From an uncultured Prevotella sp. (GTDB taxonomy: Bacteria; Bacteroidota; Bacteroidia; Bacteroidales; Bacteroidaceae): a stretch of DNA of 38,813 bases. The notes under the pieces were generated by a model that did no database searches, was not told the DNA's origin, and saw only the letters and a program-made list of their open reading frames with translations. Within the stretch, counting starts at the first letter, position 1. Each line of letters begins with the position of its first letter. Made by a program: the position numbers and the translations under genes. Positions 26,221-34,509 of the stretch are shown one piece after another. Location of the stretch: assembly GCA_900315765.1 (NCBI GenBank), contig ONAK01000024.1, positions 1 through 38,813 of the forward strand, given 5' to 3'.

Positions 26221-26658
26221 ATGGGAAACATCAAGATTGTGAGAGGTGTTTTCGACACCAAGCTGGAACTGGAACACGCTGGTGTAGCAGCAGGATTTCC
26301 CAGTCCGGCTGACGACTATATGCATGAAACACTGGATTTTAACCGTGACTATATCCGCCACCCCGAAGCCTCGTTTTATGGCGACGTAGAGGGAGATTCG
26401 ATGAAGGATGCAGGACTGTTGGATGGTGACCGTGTGATTATCGACAGAGCGGTGGAGCCACACGATGGCTCTATCGTTGTGGCGTGGTGGGATGGCGGCT
26501 TCACCATGAAGTTCCTCGATCTGACACACCGGAATGATGGTTATATCGAACTGCGCCCTGCCAACCCCGATTATCCGGTTTTCAAAGTCAATGATCCGGA
26601 GAACTTCCAGATTTGGGGAACGGTGATCCATCTTATACGTACATTCGAGCGCATCTGA
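26221..26658 (+). CDS. umuD: UmuD-like S24-family protease subunit of DNA polymerase V
   Basis: This 145-residue protein carries the S24/LexA-type Ser-Lys dyad: S60 in GDSMKDAGL and K97 in GGFTMKFL. An Ala24-Gly25 pair precedes FPSPADDY, at the position where UmuD proteins cleave themselves. These positions equal those of E. coli UmuD. RecA-stimulated self-cleavage would yield the active subunit of translesion polymerase V. ATG 26221 was chosen, giving the normal N-terminus; the frame is open upstream to a TTG. umuC follows after 26 nt. Confidence 0.92.
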   Translation: MGNIKIVRGVFDTKLELEHAGVAAGFPSPADDYMHETLDFNRDYIRHPEASFYGDVEGDSMKDAGLLDGDRVIIDRAVEPHDGSIVVAWWDGGFTMKFLDLTHRNDGYIELRPANPDYPVFKVNDPENFQIWGTVIHLIRTFERI

Positions 26659-26660
26659 TC

Positions 26661-26684
26661 TCTCACCTCTCACCTCTTACCTCT
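26661..26684. repeat. heptanucleotide repeats directly before umuC
   Basis: Three units TCTCACC, TCTCACC and TCTTACC run into TCT and the ATG of umuC, filling the spacer after umuD. There is no purine-rich ribosome-binding site. The same unit ends the array at 37-85. Confidence 0.7.
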
Positions 26685-27983
26685 ATGATATATGGTATAG
26701 CTGACTTGGATAATTGCTACTGCTCGTGCGAGAGAGTTTTCCGTCCTGACTTGGAGGGAAAGCCCATCGTGGTGCTGTCGAACAACGACGGCTGCGTAGT
26801 GGCACGTTCCAACGAGGCTAAGAAAATGGGCATCAAGGAGGGAACGCCTTACTTCCAGTTGGCAGAACGGTTCCCTGGGCAGAAGATAGCCGTATTTTCA
26901 TCGAACTACGAACTCTATGGAGAGCTGACGGGTAGGGTAGTGAACATAATCCGCCAGGAGACGCCAGCCTATTTCCGCTACTCGATTGACGAGTGCTTCA
27001 TGTATCTCGACGGTATCGCACTGGATAAGTTGCAGACGTGGGGCGAGAACCTGCACAAGCGGGTGAAGCGCGAGGTGGGACTGCCTATCAGCATCGGACT
27101 GGCTCCTAACAAGACGTTAGCCAAGATCGCCTCGAAACTGGCGAAGAAATATGCAGCCTATAAGCATTGCTGCATGATTGATACCGACTACAAACGGGAG
27201 AAGGCGCTGGAATGGTGCCCTATCGAGGATGTGTGGGGCATTGGGCGACGCTATGCTGCCAAGTTGCAGGCTCTGGGTTGCAAGACGGCCCTCGACTTTG
27301 CCAAGCATCATCAGGACTGGGTGCAACTAACGTTCAACAACATCAACATCGTCAGAACCTGGCAGGAACTGAACGGTGAGGATGCCGTGCCTAACGAGGA
27401 GTTGGCAAAGAAGAAGAGTATCTGCACCAGTCGCTCGTTTAATGGGATGATAAGCGACAAGAATACCTTGCGCACACATATTGCCAATTATGCTGCCCGT
27501 TGTGCCGAGAAACTGAGGGCACAGAAGACGGTGACCTCTACCGTTGGCGTGTTTGTGAATACAAACGCCTTCCGTGAAGATCTGGCACAATACTGGAACT
27601 TTCAAGAAACGCGGCTGGTTACCCCAACCAGTTCGACAATACCCATTGTGCAGGCTGCTCACGATGTGCTCGACCGTATTTTCATACAAGGTTATCAATA
27701 TAAGAAAGCTGGGGTTATTGTGATGGGAATATCGCCTGACAGCCCTATCCAGCAAGACTTGTTCGACCTGAATGCCGAACAGATTCAGAAGATGCGCCGT
27801 CTCGACGAGGTGATAGACCGCATCAATCGCATGCATGGCTCTGAGACTATTGTCATCGGTGCCCAGCAATATACTCAGATAAATGGTAAAGGCAAGGCCG
27901 AGGTCTTCGCTAACGCCATCAAACATGATTTCAGAAGTAAGAATCCAACCACTCGTTGGAGTGACATTATAAAACTAAAATAA
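26685..27983 (+). CDS. umuC: UmuC-like Y-family DNA polymerase (pol V catalytic subunit)
   Basis: This 432-residue protein has the Y-family active-site acids: D7 and D9 region in MIYGIADLDNCYCSCERVF and D102-E103 in YSIDECFMYL. The palm, thumb (helix-hairpin-helix IEDVWGIGRRYAAKLQALG) and little-finger domains are complete, as is the C-terminal UmuC-type tail. It performs error-prone bypass synthesis with UmuD. The start MIYGIADLD was chosen because upstream codons of the open frame lie in umuD and in the heptamer repeats. The operon partner is umuD, 26 nt upstream. Confidence 0.95.
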   Translation: MIYGIADLDNCYCSCERVFRPDLEGKPIVVLSNNDGCVVARSNEAKKMGIKEGTPYFQLAERFPGQKIAVFSSNYELYGELTGRVVNIIRQETPAYFRYSIDECFMYLDGIALDKLQTWGENLHKRVKREVGLPISIGLAPNKTLAKIASKLAKKYAAYKHCCMIDTDYKREKALEWCPIEDVWGIGRRYAAKLQALGCKTALDFAKHHQDWVQLTFNNINIVRTWQELNGEDAVPNEELAKKKSICTSRSFNGMISDKNTLRTHIANYAARCAEKLRAQKTVTSTVGVFVNTNAFREDLAQYWNFQETRLVTPTSSTIPIVQAAHDVLDRIFIQGYQYKKAGVIVMGISPDSPIQQDLFDLNAEQIQKMRRLDEVIDRINRMHGSETIVIGAQQYTQINGKGKAEVFANAIKHDFRSKNPTTRWSDIIKLK

Positions 27984-27993
27984 AAATATTGCT

Positions 27994-29772
27994 ATGTTCC
28001 ATTTTGGAAAATTATTAGCTAAATATCGCATGAAAAACCAATCGCTTGTGAGATACGTCCTCTTTTGGACGTTGAGCATGAGTTGTGTGTCAGTTTGTGC
28101 TGCTGACAACGATGAAATTATTGAGTTCCAGGGAGACCGTTACGTGATTCATGTAGACAGGATGAATCCTGACAGCGAGATGACCTTGTTGGACGTGTTA
28201 AACACCTGTCCCGAGTTCATGTCTGTTAACGGAAAGAAGATAGACAAGAATTACAAGTTGCGTACAGACAATATCGATATGGCTGTGGATGCAGAAACAT
28301 TCTTGGCCAATGTGAAGGCCTGCGAGATAGACCGTATCCAGATATGCAGCAATACCTCTGTAGCCAAAGCGGTTGCAGGTACGAAAGGCGTGATCGACAT
28401 TTATTATCGTGATGATGTCAAATGTGGTGGTAAGGCGGCTCTCTCGGGCAGCACCTATGGCAATGGTATGCTCTATGCCGATGTGGCTAACCGGAGCGAA
28501 AAGCTCACCGTTCAGGCCTATGCTTTGGCGCGCACATCCTACGGTAAGGCCTACCCTTCGGATGTGAACCGCATGACAGACCGTGGATTGACTGAGAACG
28601 TGCATCTCAATCTGGATTGGAAGCTCAGTCAGAGCGACAGACTCCTGATCAAAACATACCAGGTGTTTGAAAACAGCGATGTGCGTATTTACAATCCCGA
28701 CTTGGTTGCGACCCACCCTTACTATAACCGTTATGGAAACCTTGTGCTGTCATACTCCCACACTTTCAAGAACGATGGTATCTTGTTTGCGGAGGTGGGG
28801 GCCGACTATACCAGCACCTCTGACGATGGCGCCAGGAAGGGTGACAGCTATCCCTACGGCTTCGTTGAATTGAATACCCCCATCTTTACGCCCGACCTCT
28901 GGTTGATGGTAGGTGCTGAGGTGGACTATGATAACCTTTGGAATATAGGTAAGAACCGCGAACAATGTATGAAAAACGACTTCTACGCACAGCTCGACTA
29001 TACCCATGGACCTTGGGTGCTGACATTGGGCGACCGCTTCCGCATGCTTAACTACTGGACCCGCCGATACGACTCGCAAGATGGAAGTCTGTGGTCGCAC
29101 GCACGCAACAACCATTCCTATCTGGCCAGTGTGGGCTATAAGGCAGGGCGCCATTTTGTACAGGCCCAGGTTGCCCGCCGCTACATTGTGCCAGAGGTTA
29201 ACGATTTCCTCGTAGACGAAACAGCACCTACAACCTCTCTGAAATACGATGCCGCCAGTTATAGCACCAATCTGGTTCATCAGGGGGTGCTGCGCTATTC
29301 TTTCCAGCAGAAGAACTTCTTCCTGCACTCCAGCGTGGAGGGCAGCTGGTTTACCGATCAGCCTGGTCCGAACAGCATGCTGCTGGGCTTCAGAAACTCC
29401 GTTTATTGGAAGACAGGGCCTTGGGAACTGACGCTGGGTGCCAACTACTATTACCGGCATGAGAGTGCAGGTGAACATAAAGCCTCAGACAGTGACAACT
29501 ACGTGACGCTGAAGTTTGCCCCTGTAGTAAACCTCACCCACGGACTCCGATTGTCATCTACGCTTCTCTACAGCAGTCGCCGTTCTATCAGCAAACAGGA
29601 ACCCCATCTCTTTGCCTCCGTCAAGGCTAACAAACAGATAGGTAAGAAGTGCAATGTCTTTGCAGAGTTCCACGATATGGCGGGATATACTACAGGCACC
29701 TGGAGTCAACTTGTAAATCTGTATCAGAACCGTGCTCTGAGCGTGGGTGCCACCTTCTATTTTGGGCGCTAA
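27994..29772 (+). CDS. outer-membrane barrel protein with degenerate TonB-type plug
   Basis: This 592-residue protein (or 580 if ATG 28030 is used, which gives a cleaner signal peptide, MKNQSLVRYVLFWTLSMSC) is exported. Residues 35-150 look like a reduced plug domain (TLLDVLNTCPEFMSVNGKK, IDRIQICSNTSVAKAVAGTKGVIDIYY), resembling but not matching TonB receptor plugs. The rest is rich in alternating aromatic strands ending in RALSVGATFYFGR, as in outer-membrane barrels. It follows umuC by 10 nt and may be cotranscribed, though no functional link is known. Its stop codon overlaps that of dinB on the other strand. The ligand is unknown. Confidence 0.72.
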   Translation: MFHFGKLLAKYRMKNQSLVRYVLFWTLSMSCVSVCAADNDEIIEFQGDRYVIHVDRMNPDSEMTLLDVLNTCPEFMSVNGKKIDKNYKLRTDNIDMAVDAETFLANVKACEIDRIQICSNTSVAKAVAGTKGVIDIYYRDDVKCGGKAALSGSTYGNGMLYADVANRSEKLTVQAYALARTSYGKAYPSDVNRMTDRGLTENVHLNLDWKLSQSDRLLIKTYQVFENSDVRIYNPDLVATHPYYNRYGNLVLSYSHTFKNDGILFAEVGADYTSTSDDGARKGDSYPYGFVELNTPIFTPDLWLMVGAEVDYDNLWNIGKNREQCMKNDFYAQLDYTHGPWVLTLGDRFRMLNYWTRRYDSQDGSLWSHARNNHSYLASVGYKAGRHFVQAQVARRYIVPEVNDFLVDETAPTTSLKYDAASYSTNLVHQGVLRYSFQQKNFFLHSSVEGSWFTDQPGPNSMLLGFRNSVYWKTGPWELTLGANYYYRHESAGEHKASDSDNYVTLKFAPVVNLTHGLRLSSTLLYSSRRSISKQEPHLFASVKANKQIGKKCNVFAEFHDMAGYTTGTWSQLVNLYQNRALSVGATFYFGR

Positions 29773-30854
29773 TCATCCCACGGCTCAAACTCCAGCTCCA
29801 GTTCTATCCACTGTGGTTCGTTGTGGGGTGGGGCGGCCTTCTGGTTAGAAACGCCTAATCCCAGCAAACGGATGGGATGTGAATGAAATTCTACCTGTTG
29901 CATCAGTTGTTTGGCCAACGGTAGAATTTCATTTTTGTTGCGCAGAATATGGTCAACAGTGATGCTGCGGGTGATTTGCTGAAAGTCCTGAAACTTAACC
30001 TTCAGCGTGAGTGTGCGCCCTTCGAAATCGTTTTTCTCGATACGTCTTACCAGCTCCTGCACCGTATGATACAGATGGATGGTAACGGCAGCATTCTCGC
30101 TGATGTCGGATTCAAAGGTCTGTTCACAGCTGACGGATTTCCGTTCCCACTCGCTGATAACAGGGCGATTGTCGATGCCGCGCGAGAATTCGTAGAACCC
30201 CTTTCCCATCTTGCCAAACTCCTGAGTGAGTCGGTTCAGCGAGGTGTTCCTCAAATCAAGTCCGGTAAAAATACCCATGCGATGCATCTTTTCTGCAGTC
30301 TTCTGACCTACGCCCCATATTTTCTCCACCTTTAGTTGGGCGATGAAATCCAGCGCCCTGTCGGGGTGAATCACCGTCAACCCATCGGGCTTGCGCCAGT
30401 CGGAGGCGATTTTTGCCAGGAACTTGCAGTAGCTCACACCAGCCGACGCCGTCAGTCCGGTCGTCTCGCGGATACGTTGCTTGATTTCCTTTGCAATGTC
30501 TACGCCCAGTTCTATACCTTTCTTATTATGAGTAACGTCGAGGAACGCCTCGTCGAGCGAAATGGGCTCTATCAGGTCGGTATAGTCATGAAATATCTCA
30601 TGTAGCTGTGCCGACACCTCCTTATACCGCTGGAAGTGGGGCTCTACGATAATCAGCTGCGGACACAGGCGCTTGGCCAACTGGATGGATTGCGCAGAAT
30701 GCACACCAAACCGTCTGGCCTCATAGCTGGCTGTAGATACAACGCCACGTTCGGCATCGTGCCCCACCGCTATCGGCTTGCCTTTCAGTTCAGGATTGTC
30801 GCGCTGCTCTACAGCCGCAAAGAACTGATCCATATCCACATGGATTATCTTCAT
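29769..30854 (-). CDS. dinB: DNA polymerase IV
   Basis: This 361-residue Y-family polymerase has the N-terminal MKIIHVDMDQFFAAVEQ (D7, D9), ISLDEAFLDV with D101-E102, the thumb helix-hairpin-helix KIWGVGQKTAEKMHRMGI and a complete little finger. It performs translesion synthesis, with DinB-like length and no UmuD partner. It ends in a 4-bp convergent overlap (CTAA) with the barrel-protein gene and starts close to a divergent promoter region shared with the phosphatase gene. The C-terminal tail carries no clear clamp-binding motif. Confidence 0.96.
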   Translation of the reverse strand: MKIIHVDMDQFFAAVEQRDNPELKGKPIAVGHDAERGVVSTASYEARRFGVHSAQSIQLAKRLCPQLIIVEPHFQRYKEVSAQLHEIFHDYTDLIEPISLDEAFLDVTHNKKGIELGVDIAKEIKQRIRETTGLTASAGVSYCKFLAKIASDWRKPDGLTVIHPDRALDFIAQLKVEKIWGVGQKTAEKMHRMGIFTGLDLRNTSLNRLTQEFGKMGKGFYEFSRGIDNRPVISEWERKSVSCEQTFESDISENAAVTIHLYHTVQELVRRIEKNDFEGRTLTLKVKFQDFQQITRSITVDHILRNKNEILPLAKQLMQQVEFHSHPIRLLGLGVSNQKAAPPHNEPQWIELELEFEPWDD

Positions 30855-30877
30855 TCTCCAAAAACTCTATTTTTTTG

Positions 30878-30885
30878 CAAAGTTA
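30878..30885 (-). promoter_or_regulatory. -7 box for dinB
   Basis: TAACTTTG on the minus strand lies 23 nt before the dinB start codon. The -33 position is not clear. Confidence 0.4.
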
Positions 30886-30925
30886 CGAAAAAAAAGCGAC
30901 TAAGCCATAAAAAGAAATAAATGTG

Positions 30926-30933
30926 TATCTTTG
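30926..30933 (+). promoter_or_regulatory. -7 box for the phosphatase/STAS operon
   Basis: TATCTTTG fits TAnnTTTG and lies 30 nt before the start codon of the SpoIIE-like gene, divergent from the dinB box. Confidence 0.45.
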
Positions 30934-30963
30934 CACCATCTATTAACTTAAAGATGGGAGCTC

Positions 30964-33327
30964 ATGAAGAGGCTAACCCTTGCTAACAGGTTGAGTATAA
31001 GAATCATGATGGTGCTGATTGTGATGTCGGCTGTCATCATGTCGGTGGTATTCTTTATCACCAGAGACTCAATGGCTCGCGAGGCCGAATCGCGCTACGA
31101 AGGTATCCTTCTGCTTGACAACGAGAAGATTCGTGGTGTGCTGTCGGATGTGTATGTGGGCGCAATCAACAACCTTAGCGATATAGAGCGCGATATCAAC
31201 GACCCCGACAAGCTGGAGGCTCACCTCGAGCGCATGGTGAGGCAGAACATGTATATGTCGAGCTGCCGCTTGATATTCGAGCCCGACTTCTATCCTGAGC
31301 GTGGGCATAACTACGAGATTTACGCCTGGCGCGATTCATCTGGCGTTGTCAAGGGCAAGCAGATGAACGAGCATCATCCTGACTATCTGGTTCATTCGTG
31401 GTATAAAGCATCGTTCGAGAACGATGAAGGCGACTGGACTCCACCATACTTCGACCGCGCTGCATCGCAACAACTAACTACTACTTACATGACACATATC
31501 CGCGATGCAGCCGGTCGGAAAGTGGGTATGCTTGGTGCCGATGTGTCGCTCAACTGGTTGCGCTTGCGCCACAAGCGTATTGATGCCGAAAACCACGAGC
31601 GCTTTGAGAAGGGATTTAAGGAGCAGTCGTATAGCTTTATTATCGATCACGACGGCACTTATCTGATTCACCCCGATGAGAAATGCGTATTGAAACTGAA
31701 GATTCAGGATGTGGTAGCCCAGACGCCCGATACGCTTGATGACGCCATAGCCTGCAAGATGATGGCAGGCGAGAGTGGAGTAGGGCACATTTTTTATAAT
31801 GGTGTATCGTCGTGGATATTCTACTCGTTTGTGAAGTATGCCGATTGGACTGTGATTATCGTGGTGCCCGATGACATTATCCATCACAACGGTAATGTGC
31901 TGGCCACCATCATCGTGCTTGTCTTCTTCATCGGTCTGGCGCTCATCTACTTCTTGTGCCATCGCTTCCTGGTAGTCAATATGCGCCCGCTGACGCGATT
32001 TGTGACTGCTGCCAATCAGGTGGCAAAGGGTAATTTCAACGTCCCGTTGCCTAAGGTTAAGAGTCGCGAGATTGTTGCCCTGCGCACCGCTTTCGATGAT
32101 ATGCGTGTGTCGCTGTCCAAGTATATCGACGAGCTGAAGGAAACCACCGCCTCAAAGGTGGCTATGGAGCACGAGCTGGAGATTGCCAGCAACATACAGA
32201 TGCAGATGCTGCCAAAGAAGTATCCGCCATTCCCCGAGCGTACCGATATCGACATCTACGGCGAGGTGGTGACAGCCAAGGAGGTAGGTGGCGACCTTTT
32301 CGATTTCTTTATCCGCGACGAGAAACTCTTCTTCAGTATTGGCGATGTGGCTGGCAAGGGTGTGCCTGCATCGCTGGTAATGGCTGTGGCGCGCTCTATG
32401 TTCCGCAGTGCGTCCATGCAGTATGTATCGCCCAAGCTCATTGTGGAGTCTATCAACCGCTCGGTGTGCCAGAGTAACGACTCCTTCATGTTTGTAACGC
32501 TGTTTATGGGAGTGCTCGACCTTGAAACGGGCTCTTTGCTCTATTCTAATGCTGGTCACGAACCACCTGTGCTGGTGGGCTCTAACACCCGATTCCTGCC
32601 TGTAGATAATAATATCCCGCTGGGATTACGCCCCGAGTGGAGTTATACCGAGCAGGAGATGGAAATCATGCCAGGCACCACCGTGTTCCTCTATACCGAC
32701 GGATTTACTGAGGCCGAGACGGTTGACCTGAAGCAGTACGGACGCGACCGCATGTTTAAGGAGGCTATCCGCCTGGCAGCCAAGCGCCTCGACTCGCGCA
32801 CCTTTGTAAAGGATATCCGCCAGACCGAGCGCCGTTTTGTGGGCGGCATTCCGCAGAGAGATGATATCTCGCTGCTGGCCATCAAGTATCGGGGTAAGAT
32901 CGATCCCAAGATATACTACCGCAGCATCTTGCTGAACAACGATGTGCAGGAGGTGCCTGTGCTCACGGTGTTCATCGATGGTATCTGCGACGATATGCAT
33001 CTTGACAAGATGGCAAACGCGGCTGTACATCTGGCCATCGAGGAGGCTGTGGTAAATGTCATGAACTACGCCTATCCCGAGGGCACACATGGGCATTTGC
33101 TGCTGGAGGTAACTGAGGAGAATGACGAGATGAGATTTGTGCTACGCGACCGCGGTCTGGCCTTCAATCCTACCGAGGCGCCCGAGGTCGACGTGCAGAC
33201 ATATATAGAGAAACGGTCGGCTGGCGGTTTGGGCATACACCTCTTGCGCCACTATATGGACGCTGTAACCTATGAGCGTCACGACGACCAGAATGTATTG
33301 ACGATGACAAGGAAAATAAACAGATAA
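30964..33327 (+). CDS. membrane SpoIIE-type phosphatase with C-terminal anti-sigma-like ATPase
   Basis: This 787-residue protein has a membrane segment at 12-32, a Cache-like extracytoplasmic sensor domain (about 33-300), a second membrane segment near 311-334, a HAMP domain (about 335-390), a PP2C/SpoIIE phosphatase domain (about 420-650; metal ligands D444 in EVGGDLFDFF and D461 in GDVAGKG, later LYTDGFTEAE and QRDDISLL) and a C-terminal GHKL ATPase of RsbW type (EEAVVNVMNYAY, DRGLAFNP, GGLGIHLL). It thus joins the phosphatase and kinase of a partner switch in one chain. The STAS protein encoded 2 nt downstream is its likely substrate. The ligand and the final target are unknown. Confidence 0.9.
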   Translation: MKRLTLANRLSIRIMMVLIVMSAVIMSVVFFITRDSMAREAESRYEGILLLDNEKIRGVLSDVYVGAINNLSDIERDINDPDKLEAHLERMVRQNMYMSSCRLIFEPDFYPERGHNYEIYAWRDSSGVVKGKQMNEHHPDYLVHSWYKASFENDEGDWTPPYFDRAASQQLTTTYMTHIRDAAGRKVGMLGADVSLNWLRLRHKRIDAENHERFEKGFKEQSYSFIIDHDGTYLIHPDEKCVLKLKIQDVVAQTPDTLDDAIACKMMAGESGVGHIFYNGVSSWIFYSFVKYADWTVIIVVPDDIIHHNGNVLATIIVLVFFIGLALIYFLCHRFLVVNMRPLTRFVTAANQVAKGNFNVPLPKVKSREIVALRTAFDDMRVSLSKYIDELKETTASKVAMEHELEIASNIQMQMLPKKYPPFPERTDIDIYGEVVTAKEVGGDLFDFFIRDEKLFFSIGDVAGKGVPASLVMAVARSMFRSASMQYVSPKLIVESINRSVCQSNDSFMFVTLFMGVLDLETGSLLYSNAGHEPPVLVGSNTRFLPVDNNIPLGLRPEWSYTEQEMEIMPGTTVFLYTDGFTEAETVDLKQYGRDRMFKEAIRLAAKRLDSRTFVKDIRQTERRFVGGIPQRDDISLLAIKYRGKIDPKIYYRSILLNNDVQEVPVLTVFIDGICDDMHLDKMANAAVHLAIEEAVVNVMNYAYPEGTHGHLLLEVTEENDEMRFVLRDRGLAFNPTEAPEVDVQTYIEKRSAGGLGIHLLRHYMDAVTYERHDDQNVLTMTRKINR

Positions 33328-33329
33328 AA

Positions 33330-33635
33330 ATGGAAGCAACAATCAGAAAGGACAATGAGCGTAGTGTAACGCTGATTCTCGACGGACGTCTAGACACATC
33401 GGTTACACTTCAGACTGAAAAGGAGGTTGAACCTCTGTTCGAGTACAAGAACTACGAGGTAGTGATAGACTGCAGTCGCCTGGAGTATATCTCATCCAGC
33501 GGTTTGCGCCTGCTGATGGCCATCGAACAGCGCCTCTGCGCCAACCATTGCGATATTTACATCAAGGGTCTTAGCGCCGAGGTGCAGGATGTGTTCCAGA
33601 CCACTGGATTTGTCAACTTGTTTAAGTTCAAATAG
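33330..33635 (+). CDS. STAS-domain anti-sigma-factor antagonist
   Basis: This 101-residue protein is a single STAS domain, with the strand LILDGRLDTSVTLQTEKEV and the phosphorylation-site helix YISSSGLRLLMAI, in which S57 before Gly corresponds to the SpoIIAA phosphoserine. It starts 2 nt after the phosphatase gene, so the two are cotranscribed and probably form a partner-switch pair: the ATPase domain would phosphorylate it and the PP2C domain dephosphorylate it. Its 3' end overlaps the convergent sensor gene by 8 bp. Confidence 0.92.
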   Translation: MEATIRKDNERSVTLILDGRLDTSVTLQTEKEVEPLFEYKNYEVVIDCSRLEYISSSGLRLLMAIEQRLCANHCDIYIKGLSAEVQDVFQTTGFVNLFKFK

Positions 33636-34509
33636 TGAGTCTGCGTTTGTCAACGGCCACGATGTAGTTTGTCACCTCGCCATCAGCGTTATATAGCGGT
33701 TGGCGCAGGCTGGTTGTGTCGTCGTGCCTGGCTCGTCTCATGGTTTCGTTCATCTCAATCAGACGGCCGTCTTTGTCGTAGAAGGCTATGGCCACAAACG
33801 GGTTGGTAATGATAGCCTCATATTTCAGTCTCAAGTCGTGAGCTGCTTTGTTGTTTTGCGCTGCATAGTTGTCTTTGCTCATCAGCTTTGCCTGAGCTAT
33901 CATTTCTTTGATCCTAGTCGTATGCCTGCGGGTGTTGCGTATGTGCCACAGTAGCAGTACTACCAGCACACCCAGTATGCCCGATAGAATCACCAGCGCG
34001 TCGGCTATGTGTATAACCGTTTTGGGGGATTCTCCTTTCGCCTCTTCCGGATGTATCCAGCGCATTTGTATCTCTTCTATCTCGCCGTCTTGTTTCATGC
34101 GTGTGTAGTAGTCGTCAATCTTCTCTATCAGCTGGCGGTCTCTACCCGTCAGATGCGTCTCGGTTATCGAGTCGGCATTCACGCGTTTATAGTCAACCAC
34201 GCATTTCGATGTCACGTATTCGCCGAGGTTATACTTCAGGTTGTTGGTCAGTATCAGGTCGGCTTCTCCGTCTTCAAACGCCTTCCATCCAGCATCGCCC
34301 ATGTTGGTTTCAAAGCGGTATTCCACGCCCATTCTTGCAGCTATCTTATTGGCTATCTCCAGATAGTAGCCGTTAGGTTTCTTGAAGTTGCACACGATTA
34401 CCACGGGGCGGCTTTTGGTGTATCTCTCGCTCAGTGTCTGGGCTGCTGCTCCCATAGCTACGGCCAGCAGCAGTATGATGGCGGTAAAATGTCTGTGTTT
34501 CATGTTCAT
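33628..34509 (-). CDS. membrane sensor protein: partial solute-binding domain plus PAS, no kinase
   Basis: This 293-residue protein has a signal sequence (MNMKHRHFTAIILLLAVAMGAAA), a short SBP_bac_3-like region (about 30-165; VVIVCNFKKPNGYYLEIANKIAARMGV, then DLILTNNLKYN) of roughly half the usual size, a membrane segment near 170-195, a helical linker and a short PAS-like region (about 235-293). There is no kinase, phosphatase, cyclase or DNA-binding output domain. Its start codon overlaps the stop of the preceding sensor gene (ATGA), so translation is coupled, and the two proteins share their layout. It probably acts with another subunit. Confidence 0.72.
   Translation of the reverse strand: MNMKHRHFTAIILLLAVAMGAAAQTLSERYTKSRPVVIVCNFKKPNGYYLEIANKIAARMGVEYRFETNMGDAGWKAFEDGEADLILTNNLKYNLGEYVTSKCVVDYKRVNADSITETHLTGRDRQLIEKIDDYYTRMKQDGEIEEIQMRWIHPEEAKGESPKTVIHIADALVILSGILGVLVVLLLWHIRNTRRHTTRIKEMIAQAKLMSKDNYAAQNNKAAHDLRLKYEAIITNPFVAIAFYDKDGRLIEMNETMRRARHDDTTSLRQPLYNADGEVTNYIVAVDKRRLTI

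Noticed and set aside
26068-26673. 201-residue minus-strand open frame
   Set aside because: Antisense to umuD, which has complete catalytic and cleavage-site residues.
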